In this document: piece after piece, positions 10,730-22,489 of the stretch
Layout: each line of letters opens with the position of its first letter
Position numbering within the stretch: the first letter of the stretch is position 1
Assembly (NCBI RefSeq): GCF_963678635.1
Contig: NC_087070.1
Span: 45,427,467-45,491,466 of the forward strand
Direction of reading: 5' to 3'
Length of the DNA stretch: 64,000 bases
Origin: Symsagittifera roscoffensis
Lineage: Eukaryota > Xenacoelomorpha > Acoela > Convolutidae
Position numbers and translations under genes: made by a program
Notes under the pieces: model-generated
Database searches by the model: none
Told to the model about the DNA's origin: nothing
The model's input: only the letters and a program-made list of their open reading frames with translations

Positions 10730-13700
10730 ATGGACAACTTCGATTTGAATGAATTGATGGACCTAGCGGAGGCATATGGAGGACCGATGATAGATGCGAT
10801 CTATCGTCGGCTGATGAATCGAGATTTCGCTCTGGAGGACCCAGAGGTAATCATGTTGCTGACCGCCCTGATAAACATCTTGGGGCATGACAACCGTGGG
10901 GACCGCCCCACAAAAGTCCTATTGATGGCAGCATACGGAGAAAGGGGAGTACTAGACCGCCCGAACATGAGAGTGATGAGGTGGAGAAACGGGGCTCTCT
11001 CAGGGAGTGTCTTGGCGAACGAGCCTCGATTGGGGAGTTTGAAGACCGACCAACCAGGGGAGATGCCTTTGCCCACCAAGCCTTGGCCTGGGTTGAGGAG
11101 GATGCATCAGGAAATGAACAGCGAGGCTGCCTCGTCTAGATCACAACTGAGAGCAGCTGTGCCACCAAAGAAGGCGAGAGTGGAAGAAGAAGTTCAGACG
11201 AACGAAATGATGCATGACCTCAACGGAACGATAGAAGATCTAAAGAAGACCAAAAGAGAGCTAGATCAAGTACGAAGACTATGCTCAGTGCAGAAGAAGA
11301 TAGGGATATGTGGAAGAAACTGTTTGAAGATTGTGCCAATAAACAGGGTCAGGAAATAGAACGCTTCAGGCAAGAATATAAAGAGCGATCGGAACGGCAG
11401 GCCTTGACGACGGCAGTGGAAAAAGTGATATCTGCAAAGAATTTTTCTCGTGGGCAGTCCCTGATGGAGCTCCTGACGCCTCGTGAACTACGTCAGACGA
11501 CCGAGGTGCGACCCCCGACTACGACAGGAAGAGTAACAATCCCGGGTCCAAGAGATACATTAGGTGACCCAGTCGTGGAGCATACAGTGAGGAAGTTAAT
11601 AGAAACAACTGGACGATCAGTCGCTGATAAAAATGCGCCAGTTTCCGGGGTGACTGCACCCTATGGAAGAATAGACGACACGGGCAGAGTGCAACTCTCC
11701 CGAGAAACGACAAAGAAAACGGGAATTGACAGTGTCACGTTACCAGCAAAAACATCTAGAGCCCCTGAGAGGAAAATAAGGGAAATGCCAATGAAGAAAG
11801 TGTCCCGAGTGTTTCACGTGCAGAAGAACAACCAGAAGAAGAAAAACTTCACAGGACTTCCGGATGCTGATCCGCGAGCCTGCTTTAATCGATCGACTTG
11901 GAGTCCGGCGATAAACATGCAACGACCGCCGCTCGGGACATCTCATTTGGTGAGAGTTCTCCAAAACCTGAGAAAACCTTGGATCACTACGGTGATGGCC
12001 TTTGGAGGTGCAATGATAGCCGAGCTGTTTCGAATGGTGGAGCTAATGAACCCCGGGAGGATCCCTAACATAATGATCCTAATAGGGACGAACATTCTAT
12101 CTAGAGGCTCAGATGAGGAAGAGGCACAATGGGAATCGATGATGCTGTGTCTATTCACAACACTCTGGAAGAAATTCGAGTGCACGGTACTGACCGTCTG
12201 CACCGTACCAATGAGCACGAGAACGTTGACATCGACAGGAAGGAGGCATAATGAAAAAGTCATCAGGTGGAACAACATACTGAGAAATCTGGCGAGTCGG
12301 AATGCTGGACGGATGATCCTTATGGACATTGAACACGAGCTAAGCGCTATGAATCAGGCCAGACTAACCACCGATGGGATCCACTTTGATAGTATCGAAG
12401 GACAAGCCTGGATAAACCGATTCTTCCAGGAGCGACTGGATGAAATAGAGGTCGAGATCATTGACACGGGAGTGCTAAGCAAAGAAAAAAGTACCAATGA
12501 GCCGGCAATCTCAAAATTTGAGCCCCGTAATGTAGAAACACGTCTGGTAACGGTCCCAGCCGTGACCTACAGGCAGCAAAGCTCTAGCGAGCTAGGGCAA
12601 AGGACGGATGCACAGGACCGATTGGGAGAAGCGCCAGTAAGAAGAACCATTCATCCAAGCCGACGAATGGGACCTGTCAATCCAACTACGGAGACGAAAA
12701 GTACCTCGAGACCGGAAACGAGATCAGAGACTAGATCAAAGACTAGATCAGAGACTACGAGTACCAGCCGAGAAGAGCGACGACCAGACAGGAGCTCTTT
12801 GACGTGGTCGAGGCCCATACCTTCTCCCTGGCATGTCCACAAACAGGACCTGATGAATTTGAAATTTCAGACGGTAAGGTTTGCAACCGATGCCATAAGA
12901 ACGCTGAATGGAGCGAGGCTATCCGTCAACGGACTGTACTCAATCGCAGGCGTGAACTGGTTGATAGCAGCTGGCATAAACTTCAGCTCCACGACCGCCT
13001 TGAGATTCGCTGATTTAGAGGGACTTCCCTCAAACAACACAATGGGTCTAGTAAATGCAAGACATTTACAAGATGTGAAACTGAGCCATGGTGAAGGAAA
13101 TCGAGAAGAAAGGCCCCGGAAGATTCTTGACAACGAGTGCACCAAAAGGACAACATGTGAAAATGTTCAAGCAAACACGAGCAGCCCCAGGTCACGTAAA
13201 AGATACAGCGTACTAGAAACAGGTGACCCAAGAAGGCGATGTTCAGAGATATGGTGTGATGAAGAGGATTAGGAAAGACGAGACCATCGTTGCAGCGTAT
13301 GATAAAGCAGAAATGAGAAAAGCAAAAACTATGATAGTTGCGAACTCAGACTTCGTACATACCTCCAAGTCTCTGTTTTGGCGTGACGTTAAAATGTTGG
13401 CAGTGGTCGACCTGGTCCTAATGCAGCCGGTGTCAATGGCCATCGGGGTACAAAGACAGACGGAAATGAACCCGATTACAATCGAATTTGCCGGCATAAA
13501 CGACCATCTACACAGTAGAGGTTTCCTGAGCAGACACAGAGAGCCTACGACGGCCGAAGACGCAGTCGTAGGATAAAGGATATCCTCGAATCCATGGTTG
13601 AAGTAGTGTACACGCTAAAAGAAGGTGCCTTCCCCAAGATAACACCGAGAGCCGTGTTTGCACTGTCTCCGGGATATGGACATCTCCAGGATGAACTGAA

Positions 13701-16700
13701 GTTTGTATACGCGATGGAAGCGTTGCTCTCGGAAGGGAAATATGATCTGATCATATCTGCCCCATATCGCGGAATAGAGATGGAGAACCTAAGACCACTT
13801 AGGGCGGAATTACCTGCGGTGTGGTCTGACATCTCGAATGCGATGCGAGAATTTGAGGACCATTCACTGTACATGTTAGTGTTAGTCGAAGTACTGGGTT
13901 TGGAACTGTCCAACTTCAGCCGACAACTTAAACTGAAACCAGGAATTGACGATGATCATCGAGTAATTGAGCAATGTCTAATGACTTATGGTTCCGAGGA
14001 AAGGAAATAAAAGAGGAAGGGGAAAGAAGAAAGAATTCCAAGGAGAAGAGAGCTCACTTGGAAGCGATGGTCTTGAGAACGAAAGTAGAGGCTAACAAGT
14101 GGCTGCACTTGACCCCTCGAATAGCCGCATTGGGCATGGACGCTTTCGAGCGAGGCCCAGTGATGATCAGGAAGATCCCTGCCTACCTGGTGAAAGAAGT
14201 AAACCTGGCCGAAAATCCTAAAGAGAAGTCAGCCAAGTACGTACACAGAGGGTGCCAAGTTACCCTGGAAGCTTTCTGGACACAGAATGTAAAGGGAGAA
14301 GAAGGGTTTGACCGGACTGACAGCATGCTGGAAGGGTTGCGGGCCGGATGGACGGCGTCCTTCTTGGCGAAAGTTTACCCATCGCTTTCTCGATACCTGA
14401 TAAAAAAATTCCTCCAAGCAGTCGTAGAAGTATCGATCGTTGAACTACTTGCCCTGTTCATGACGTTTGGAGCAGAGAACTTCGTAAGAGGACCGTTGAT
14501 ACTGCTCAAGGAAGGAGTGCAGAGTTTGCGACTAGATGGAGTTCTAACGTTAATTGCGATAACGCACGGGAACTTGTGAGGATTGATGAATCTGACACGC
14601 TACCCAGAGCAGATGAGGGAGAATGTGAGGAGATTTGATGTGAAGCAACCCACGGATTCCGGGACCAAGATAAGAGATCTGCAACATACTCTTATCCAAT
14701 ACCTCCTGCAACACATTCGGTTTGGAACAGGAGAGGATGAGAGGATTCAGAAGGAGGAAGACGTGCGACGTCATGCTGGGGGCGTGCCCCTGTTAACTGA
14801 CCTGAGCTTGGCTATCAGGACCGATCCCTTAGCATTGTTCAGACAGAGGAGCCACGTAGTTCGTGTCAGTGATATACGATGCGGCAGTCACGTTTGCGTT
14901 CCCTGACATTAAGGTGGAGGCGTACAGGAGGTCGGTGTTTCACCTGAATCTCATATCAGCGATGGACATCAGTGCACTTAACTGATGCTAGCAGCGTGCA
15001 CTACGAGAGATAATGAGTGAGGAATTGTTATTCGCGACGATATCAGAGCCGGAGATGACCGTCATAAATTTTAATGATCACTTCCGTGACAGGATGGGAG
15101 AAGTGAATAGAGGTCACATCGAGGTGTTCCCGAAGCTCTAGAATCAAAGACCCTATGATACGACAAACGGCGAACCTCGACTGACTGCAGCATATCACAA
15201 ATTGAGAGAAGAAAGGCTGGAGTGAATACATGAAACTGCCAGAAGAGATCCCTGAATTCTTTTTGATCAGAAGGATGTTGCTCGGAGCAGACTCCGTAGT
15301 ACAAACCCCTAGGTTGAGATCCTTTGAAACTAATGAAAGGAGGGTAGCGAAAGTTTCTGAGATGATGGAACCGTGCTTTGTGGGCAGAAACGCCGCAGTG
15401 CTGAAGTATACGCAGTTTACCTATAAGGATGAAACAACGAGGAGACGAATGAACAACACAGCGACTCCGAAGCCTGGACGATTTAACGAGCAATGGACGA
15501 AACTGGATCTGGCGCCTATGGTTATGGGGTGCAAGTCGGACTTACCAGAAGCCTTCCTAATCTTGAAGAGTGTAAAAGCAGAGTTAACGTTGGGCGGAAC
15601 ACTACAGACTAAAACCATGCTAGCATCCTTCGGCTGTGAAGAAGTCAAAGTAGTGCACGGAGAGGAGGAAGATCAGTCAGCTGGCAGACTAGTTGTACCA
15701 AAATTCCCAGATGGAGTAAGGGATGAAGAGCAAGGGCCATCAAGTTCAGGAGAGAATCCAAGACGAGACGATGGGCAGGAAGGAAGCCGTCGATCAGAAG
15801 AACCTATGCAACAGGATCCCGTTCAGGCTGAAGAGAAGATGTAAGGCTTCGACAGGAGGGATGTCCAGCCTGATCTTCAACTTCCTCAGCGACCTTAAAA
15901 ACGGCACGGACGCGTTGGAAGCGACAACTGAACCAGCAGACGAGGAAACTTCCACACTGGAACCCCCGTCGGCCTTCATGGATTTGAAATGGAACTTGCC
16001 GGAGAGCAGTTCTCCGAGCAATTCTAAAAATGCCGAAAAGAAACTCGTGACGGAATCACCAAGGAGAAGCAAAATAGAAGGCAGTGCCAGAGTACCCTTC
16101 TTGGGAAGTTTGCCCGGAGACGAGTGGGGAATTCTTCATAGTGACCACGAAGATTAGACGGGATGCAGATTGGACAGAGTTACCTTCATGGAAGAGGTCT
16201 GGACAGTAGTTCAAAGCTACGGGACTCAGTCTATTCTGAAAATAGGTCTCAACAGACCACTAATGCTGGAAGTCCTTCGCAAACTCGACGAGTATGAAGG
16301 GAGATTGAGTGAGTTACTGATTGACTCGACCACTGACGAAAGTGAGGCAAACTCTCCTATAAAGATGACGCCGCAAGAAGACAAGGAAGAAGTAGTATAT
16401 CTGTCAAGAACCCGAACGATGCAATCCAAGATAGTGATTGACAGTATTAAAGAAATGAAAATGAATCTTGGCAGCAAAGTGACATTGATGAAAGCTGGAA
16501 AGTCAAAGGTGGATTTAGAAAACTCGATAAAGGCTGTCAACTCAGCCAAAAGAAAGCGCGTTGACGAAGCCATGGACATGGGACAGGGTGATGACCGATT
16601 GCCTGACACTGAATGAATGTAGACTGACATAGCGATGGCGCCACCCATTCTCATGGCAGCTTTAGAATAATCAAGTTACAAAAACCAAGAGGAGTGACCG

Positions 16701-19405
16701 CACTCTGACTGGAGCAACGTTAGAAATGGAGATACTCAGCCAATGTGGAGAGAGTACCCTACAAATGGAGAGACCGTCTCCCATGAACCATAGTCGTAGG
16801 ACAGCTAGTCCCAGTGGAATATAACTACAGTGTCGGAAACTGTATCGATTGATGAACCGGCTGGTGGATACATGGATATGATGGAATACAGAAACTCGGC
16901 CAGAGGACACTTAATTGCTCTGGAAACTAAAAGTGCCATGGAAGGCTATTTAGAGACGATGATGCAAAGCATAACCCTGAAGCAGAAGGCATACGGAACT
17001 CTGGTATCGTCTGAAGTGCACGCGGAAACGATAGAGCAGTTGGTGAGCCTACCATGGAGAGCAGTAGTGTTAGGATACTTCGAAGAAGAAATGAGAACCA
17101 CTCCGAAGATACACGCTCTGATAGCGATACCCTAAGTGAGAACAGAGTTACAACTGAGGTTCGCTTGGTGCATGCCTGGACTGACACGCGGGGAATTTGC
17201 TTCGGAAGAAAGAAAAAGATCGAAGTGAGAGAAGGTAATCTTAATGGCGAGTATGAGAGACCTGATAACCCAAGAAGGAGCGGCAGTAGCGTGTGCGAAG
17301 CGGAAAAACGCTCTCTGTTTCATTCGATTCAAAAAAGAACAAATATCAGTGTCAGCATCGAACACTTGAGTCAAGATGCTAAGAGAAGGCGATGAACGAG
17401 CGAAAGTCTTGCTCTTACTAGCATTTTTGGACTTCCATCAGAGTACCCGATGCGAGTGAACATGAAGGAGCCTGTGGAGCTGGAACCGATGAAAAATATT
17501 GACAAAATAAGGAGATTCTCTAACAAGGAGATGAGGCTCACAAAAATATCTATGGGAGCACTGCCGAAGTCCAGTGAATACTGTGGACCGATCAGGAAGA
17601 AATCATACAGTTACGTATCCGGAATCATAGGGATGGCGTACAACCTTTTCATGAAAGAAGACATACGCGATTGCTTCTTTGATTACGAGCAAGCAGTGTT
17701 GCTAAGATTGTGGACGTCAAGAATTGCAACGATAAAAAGCGCTGCTAATCAGCAGACTAAGCAGGGCCTCGTGTTGGAACAAAAAGTGACTGCACCTTCA
17801 GTGCCAAAATCGGACAACCGAGTGGAATTTGGATTGGGATTCTCGGACGAACTGCTAAAAACGAGTCTAAGGGTGGCATGGGAACCGATGAAACCATCAT
17901 GATGTCCGAGTCCTAACGCCAATTCAATATTGCGTGCAACACAAGACGTGCAGAGGGAACTGAATTCGGACTGTAATTTCCGTGACCTGAACATAATTTA
18001 TAATTGAATGACGAAAGCCTCTAAGAGCAACGGAGAAGACCAGGTAGAATTGCCCGGCTGGGGACCAGAGGACTGGGTTAAAAGCATAGAACAAAAGCAT
18101 GAGATGATCACGACCTTCAGTGCAGAAGTAATTCCGGGAGTTTTGCAAACCGAGCAAGGGTATATTGGAAAATGGAGAGAAGCCATCGAGACAAAAATGA
18201 ACATCCGACACAGTGAAACCTATCGTAGACCGGCGGGAGCGCGATGTTTAATGGGATCAACTTTAGCTCCAATGTGCAAGAGCAGATACCCAGTGCGTTT
18301 CGTTGAGTTGGATGTAAAAAGTACGAGAACGATCGCGGATCGAACCTTCTCAGTGCCAAAACGCATAAGACTAGCAATAATTTCACACGTTACTGTGCAA
18401 AATGTTCTCAGCAGTTCAGACAGAACCAAAGAAGAATTCGAATCGATACTGGGAAAGAAGTTCATGGAATAGGCCAGTGGGAACTCCAGTGACTTTGAAA
18501 GACTGAAGCAGAAAGGGTCAACAGTAACAGATTACAATGCAGTAGATGAGAATGATGAGGTCCACCGAGTGATGATGGAAGTGGAACTACTACTGGAAGC
18601 GTTGGGAAAGCGTAATTGGAGGAGCATCATATCGACACATAATGAATTCCCCTGCCATTGCTTGCTACAAACATGGTGGTACCCCGGGCGTAGTAATCTG
18701 GTGTTGATCTGGGACTGTGGAGAGCTGCTTTCCTTGGGTTTACCAGATTCATCAAAGCCCATAACGATAGTGATCGTGGGACTTATGATGGCGATACGAT
18801 CGCTGGAACCTCATGTAAAAGAGTACAATCGACAGGAGATACCGACGAAAGAACAACTGGAGGAACTTGATTGTCTAAAAGATTTAGATCTTTTTGACAC
18901 AATGCGCAAAATCTTGAACATTCCGATGGAAGTGAAGAAGATATGGGCCAGAAGACGACTGATGCCATGGTTTAGAGCCAACATGACTGCATGGTTGTAC
19001 GAGTATGCCAAGAAGCATATGTCGAAGCACAGCAGAGTGTACAATGCGTATCAGCTGGACATTGAAGCAGGAGCTTTCAAGCGAGCTTTTGTGACTCATC
19101 GGAATGCACTAACCACCGCAGTGAAGAGGAAGAGGACTTCTAGGACAAGTGAATGTGATGGAAGAGAAAGAGAAAGGCTGTTGAAGGAAGACTTGCGGAG
19201 AAACGTGACGTTTTGCCTCCACAATAGCTTCTGCCGAAACAGAGAGACTAACGTTGATCCTGTACCTTGTTGTAAGCAAAGAGTAGACGAGCAGAAGTGT
19301 TGTAGGACTGCCTCCAACGGTGTCAGAATAGCTACCGAGGTGTTGCAAGACACTGAGACTGAAAGTGCGGAGTCAATGTCGCAGGAGGAGAAGATGGAGC
19401 ATTGA
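10730..19405 (+). mobile_element. Extra ~8.7-kb 3' coding region of the LTR fossil, function unknown apart from one domain
   Basis: Coding-like sequence in GC-richer codons runs on the + strand almost without gap from the ATG-proximal MDNFDLNELMDLAEAYGGP at 10730 to a Cys-rich end (FCRNRETNVDPVPCCKQR) near 19250. It starts with a helical, charged segment, contains an SGNH hydrolase-like domain at about 11.9-12.5 kb and an Arg/Ser/Thr-rich low-complexity stretch (SETRSKTRSETTSTSRE) near 12720-12780. Beyond that lie several kilobases I do not recognise. No transmembrane-rich envelope pattern, fusion peptide or furin-like site was evident. The region is broken like the pol part, consistent with one element decaying as a unit. 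An alternative is a second element or captured host transcript inserted next to the first. Confidence 0.55.
11910..12470 (+). mobile_element. SGNH/GDSL-hydrolase-like domain inside the extra 3' region of the fossil
   Basis: Four spaced blocks match the SGNH esterase/lipase superfamily. Block I is LGTSHLVRVL near 11930, with the serine in the place of GDSL. A glycine block follows in AFGGAMIAEL near 12000. Block III is LIGTNIL at 12082-12100, the G-x-N element. Block V is TTDGIHFDSIEG at 12370-12402, the D-x-x-H element. The spacing of about 150 codons from block I to V is normal for small SGNH domains. Such domains act on acyl or acetyl esters. SGNH/esterase modules are known in ORF1 of some CR1-type LINEs, but I know of none as a standard part of Ty3/gypsy elements. 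Confidence 0.65.
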
Positions 19406-19409
19406 CAGA

Positions 19410-19960
19410 TGGCCGAAAAACAAGATGTAAAAAGGAAGAAAATTAGAAGAACTTAGAAAATTTAGAACTTCTAAACGACGAAAACGAAGCGTGAACAAAG
19501 AAAAAAAACAAGAAACAACGAAAGAAAAGATGTTAAAACTCAGAATTGTTTTGTGTGTAAGAAAAACTCAAATGAGAAACAAAGCAACTAAGTTTGCAAT
19601 TGAAACTGAAAAGAAAACATTTAGTTGTTTTAAAGATTAAAAAATTTGATGCATTTATAAATTTGCATTGTGATTTTGGTTAGTGGCTTTAGAGACATTT
19701 TTTTAGAAAGGCTTGAGTGGAGAGTATTTTAAATATTCCAGCCTGCTTGATTGTTTTTAATCAACTAAGACGACTGATCACTTTCGGGTGACATGAACGG
19801 CTTGGGTAATCTCTTGAAGAGATTACTCATCTAAGGATATCTTTAAGGATATCTTATTTAAGGATATCTTATTTCATCGATATCCTTAAATACATACAAA
19901 ATTCTCATAATACTAATAAAGAGCGCTCCCGCATAGTCGGAACTCTTTTTTGTCACTTTT
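19410..19960 (+). other. AT-rich 3' untranslated end of the fossil with hairpins and polyadenylation signal
   Basis: A near-perfect palindrome with 10-bp arms, GTAATCTCTT-G-AAGAGATTAC, lies at 19806-19826. A weaker one (TTGATT ... AATCAA) lies near 19748. Four copies of AAGGATATCTT follow at about 19834-19872, and the inverted GATATCCTT lies at about 19880. AATAAA at 19915-19920 comes right after. Such an arrangement suits the terminal part of an element transcript. I see no copy of this segment near the 5' end. Confidence 0.5.
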
Positions 19961-20139
19961 TTGCATGCAAGACATTGATGATTCGATCAGATTGGCATCT
20001 GCGATGCTGTTTATACCGAGTTTTTTTTCACCTCAAACCATTACAAAAATAATCATAGACTGAGACTACACTTAGTTTTTGAAAAACTTATAAGAGCGTC
20101 TGGATTGACTTTAAAATAGCGAAAAGACAGTGGGAGAAC

Positions 20140-20635
20140 TTGAGGGCGTGAAGGGGAAACTGAATATGCAAAAATCTGGCAGTTTTTGAGTCGCTTCGGC
20201 TCCTGAATCGTGCCGTCTGCACCCTGGTTGCGAAAGTCGCGTCGTCTGAACCTCGCTCGCATAAACCACAAGAGTTTTTTCTCAGTCGCGCTGTCTCCAC
20301 GTTGGTAGCAAAAATCTGGAAATGGCTGAGTGTTTGGTCGAGCCGTTTCCGCCTTGGTTGCGAAAGTCGCAGCCTGGTTTTTTGATCGCGAAAGTCAGGA
20401 AATGACAAATCTTGGTGGCAAAAGTCTGGATATACCAAATATGGGTCGCGATATTTCTGTCGCTCCACCTTCGTTTCGGTCGCAAAAGTCGCGACTGATC
20501 ATTGTGGTCGCGAAGGTCTGGAAATAACAAGTTTCGGTTGCGAAAATCTGGGCATACCTAATTGCGGTCGGGCGGGAAAGTTTAGACATGCCCAAAAGTT
20601 GTCGTGAAAATCTGGACATCCGCATGGGATCTCAA
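20140..20635. repeat. Degenerate GC-rich minisatellite built on TCGCGAAAGTCTGGAAAT
   Basis: About 15-20 diverged units of roughly 24-26 bp, with the core GGTCGCGAAAGTC alternating with GGTTGCGAAAATCTGG and linked by short variable words such as AATGACAAATCTT. CpG content is much higher than in the flanking AT-rich DNA. Frames open on both strands are a by-product of the repeat. Confidence 0.8.
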
Positions 20636-20639
20636 CTCA

Positions 20640-21340
20640 GGAAATTGTTTATTCCCGGCGCTTCCAACAAGTATTCCAGCTCTATCAAAAGGTCGATAGG
20701 TTTCATCTATGTTCAAACTGCAGAATCTCAGACCCCGTCTCCATATTAATGTCGATGCAAGATGAATTTTTTTCTTGGATGCTTATGCTTATTGGATGCA
20801 ACTGAAGCTTATTTCAAGTATAATTTCATTTTTGAACAAGTTTTGAAAGCCTATTAGAGCATTAACGAAACACAACACAGCAAAAGCCAGACGCAGGAGC
20901 TTTATTAACAGTTTCGAGCCACTGTGTCTATTGCTTTTCTCAAATAAATTCCTGTTTCATTGCAAACGTCGCTTGATGACAATTTACTTGATTCACCCTC
21001 AAAGGTGCTGTTTCACGTTTTTGTCACGCTCCTCGAATTATCCTATTTATCAAAATCTCCTAAAACTTTATTTGTCATTCTCAGACATTTTGTGAATGCC
21101 TCTAGAGAACTGCAGTTTACTCTCGCATTCGTATGGAGGCACATTGAGAGTCTGCACAACCCCCCTTTTGGGTTTGGGACTCTTGCATCAACATTTCGAA
21201 CTCGCACTCTTCGGGTTCTCAGTCACATACTTCGGAAGTCAAACAGTTCTGCCAACTCGAAATTGATCTCAGCGTTGCTCAAATTTTGTTCTGCTCGCAA
21301 AAGTTCTGTATGACAATATAAGAGCTCCCGGTCAAATGGG
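20640..21340. other. No gene recognised
   Basis: Mixed-composition DNA of about 700 bp. A 117-codon frame at 20960-21313 on the + strand has no motif I know, and its Leu/Ser-rich composition is compatible with chance. I see no exon with good splice sites. Confidence 0.4.
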
Positions 21341-21760
21341 ACTTTTGGTTGGTTTGGTTTGGTTGTCCCGGGCTTTTCACTGATTAAGCGGCATTGATCA
21401 TGCCAGTTCGTCGGATGAACGAAACCACGCTCTCGGGGGCGTTCTGCAGGATTGACGGATCTGGAACCGCTCCCAGGCAGTCGAGCCTCTCCTTAGTCCA
21501 GCGTGGGCAGGTTAGTAGATAATGTTCGGCCGTTTCTTCTTGTTGAAGATCGCAGTTGGTGCAAATTGGCGAATCTTCTTTTCCGATTCGGGACTCGCAT
21601 TTCTCCTTAGAATCACAGTACGCTAAGTCACCAAGTACTCTTTTTTTCCTATCTCTGTTCCCCAAATTCTATTAGTCTTTTTGGCGGGTCTTCGTATCTC
21701 CAATCTTCTTCCATCCTCCATCTTGGGACGCGATTAAGTTCCATTCAATTCTACCGGATT
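21340..21760 (-). mobile_element. 3' end of a LINE with CCHC-like tail, 5'-truncated
   Basis: Translation of the - strand gives the last ~115 residues of a non-LTR retrotransposon ORF2. The zinc-knuckle-like CTNCDLQQEETAEHYLLTC followed by PRWTKERL is typical of the C-terminus of I/Jockey/R1-group LINEs. The frame ends at 21384. The 3' untranslated stub runs to a short (CAAAC)n-like tail (ACCAAACCAAACCAACC) around 21345-21365, as expected for these elements. Upstream of 21760 the element is cut off where a second LINE fragment begins on the other strand, so only the tail survives. Confidence 0.75.
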
Positions 21761-21764
21761 GCTG

Positions 21765-22440
21765 AGATTGTCACTCATCTCAATGCAGCATATCAAACAA
21801 TGGTGTTCAGATAACGATTTTCTCGTCAACGATAAGAAGTCAAAAGTTATGACAATACACAGCTCGCCCTCTCAATGTTCACCCCCAGTTTTGAGTAACG
21901 TTGAAGATGTCGAAGAAATGAAAATACTTGGAGTTACATTCGATTATAAACTCACATTCCAGCCACATATCAACAATTTGTGTAAAAAGTTATCAAGTTC
22001 ATGTTATCTTCTGTCAAGACTCAAAAGTTTTGGAATGAAACTATCAGAATTGGAACATATTTACGAGTATCTAATAGTGAGCCAAATAACTTATGCCTTA
22101 CCAGTTTGGGCTTGCGCAAACATAACTACGCTAAAATCCATTGACCGTGTTCAAGAAAAGGCAATAAAACTCGGTATCATTAGAAAATTTAATCCTATGG
22201 ACTCACTAATTGAAAGAACGGATGCCAGCCTACTTCAACAAGCAGGAAAAAACAACTTCCATATTTTACACCATCTCGTGCCTCAACGTGAAGACTATTC
22301 CAAAAGCCGCCTGAGAAATAGAACGGCACATGCACAATATCAGAAACTAGAAAAACACATGAAACTTTTCCCCCAGCGCGCCACTAGATGCAACCTTTAC
22401 AAACTTTAATTTTGTTAAGTGTCATGTATTCATAAGTTAT
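21765..22440 (+). mobile_element. 5'-truncated CR1/Jockey-like LINE, reverse transcriptase C-terminal part
   Basis: The frame ending with TAA at about 22407 starts inside the thumb of a LINE reverse transcriptase: IKQWCSDNDFLVNDKKSKV and then MKILGVTFDYKLTFQPHIN, the conserved LGV.FD motif. The usual C-terminal tail with SQITYALPVWA and an RNRTAHAQYQKLEK segment follows. It has no internal stop, so it is a comparatively recent truncated insertion. It sits back-to-back with the LINE tail on the - strand. A (CTT)n run near 22468-22485 may mark its 3' end. Confidence 0.8.
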
Positions 22441-22489
22441 ATGTGTTTATAACTTAATTAACATTACTTCTTCTTCTTCTTCAATTTTT

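Larger units (their letters stand above)
1546..19960 (+). mobile_element. Giant Ty3/gypsy-like LTR-element fossil with a long extra 3' coding region
   Basis: A single-strand succession of gag-like, zinc knuckle, protease, reverse transcriptase, RNase H, integrase and post-integrase parts in Ty3/gypsy order is followed by a further ~8.7 kb of coding-like sequence. Base composition is visibly GC-richer than the flanks throughout, which argues that the two halves belong together. The copy is broken, with roughly twenty or more interruptions spread over its length, so it is an old insertion. I could not recognise an LTR pair by eye, so both ends are approximate and age by LTR divergence cannot be given. 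A polyadenylation signal (AATAAA) at 19915-19920 and hairpins just before it suggest the 3' end of the transcript lies there. Confidence 0.75.

Noticed and set aside
20960-21313. 117-codon + strand frame as a possible host gene
   Set aside because: Leu/Ser-rich, no motif, no splice context, not preceded by a promoter-like feature; most likely chance.
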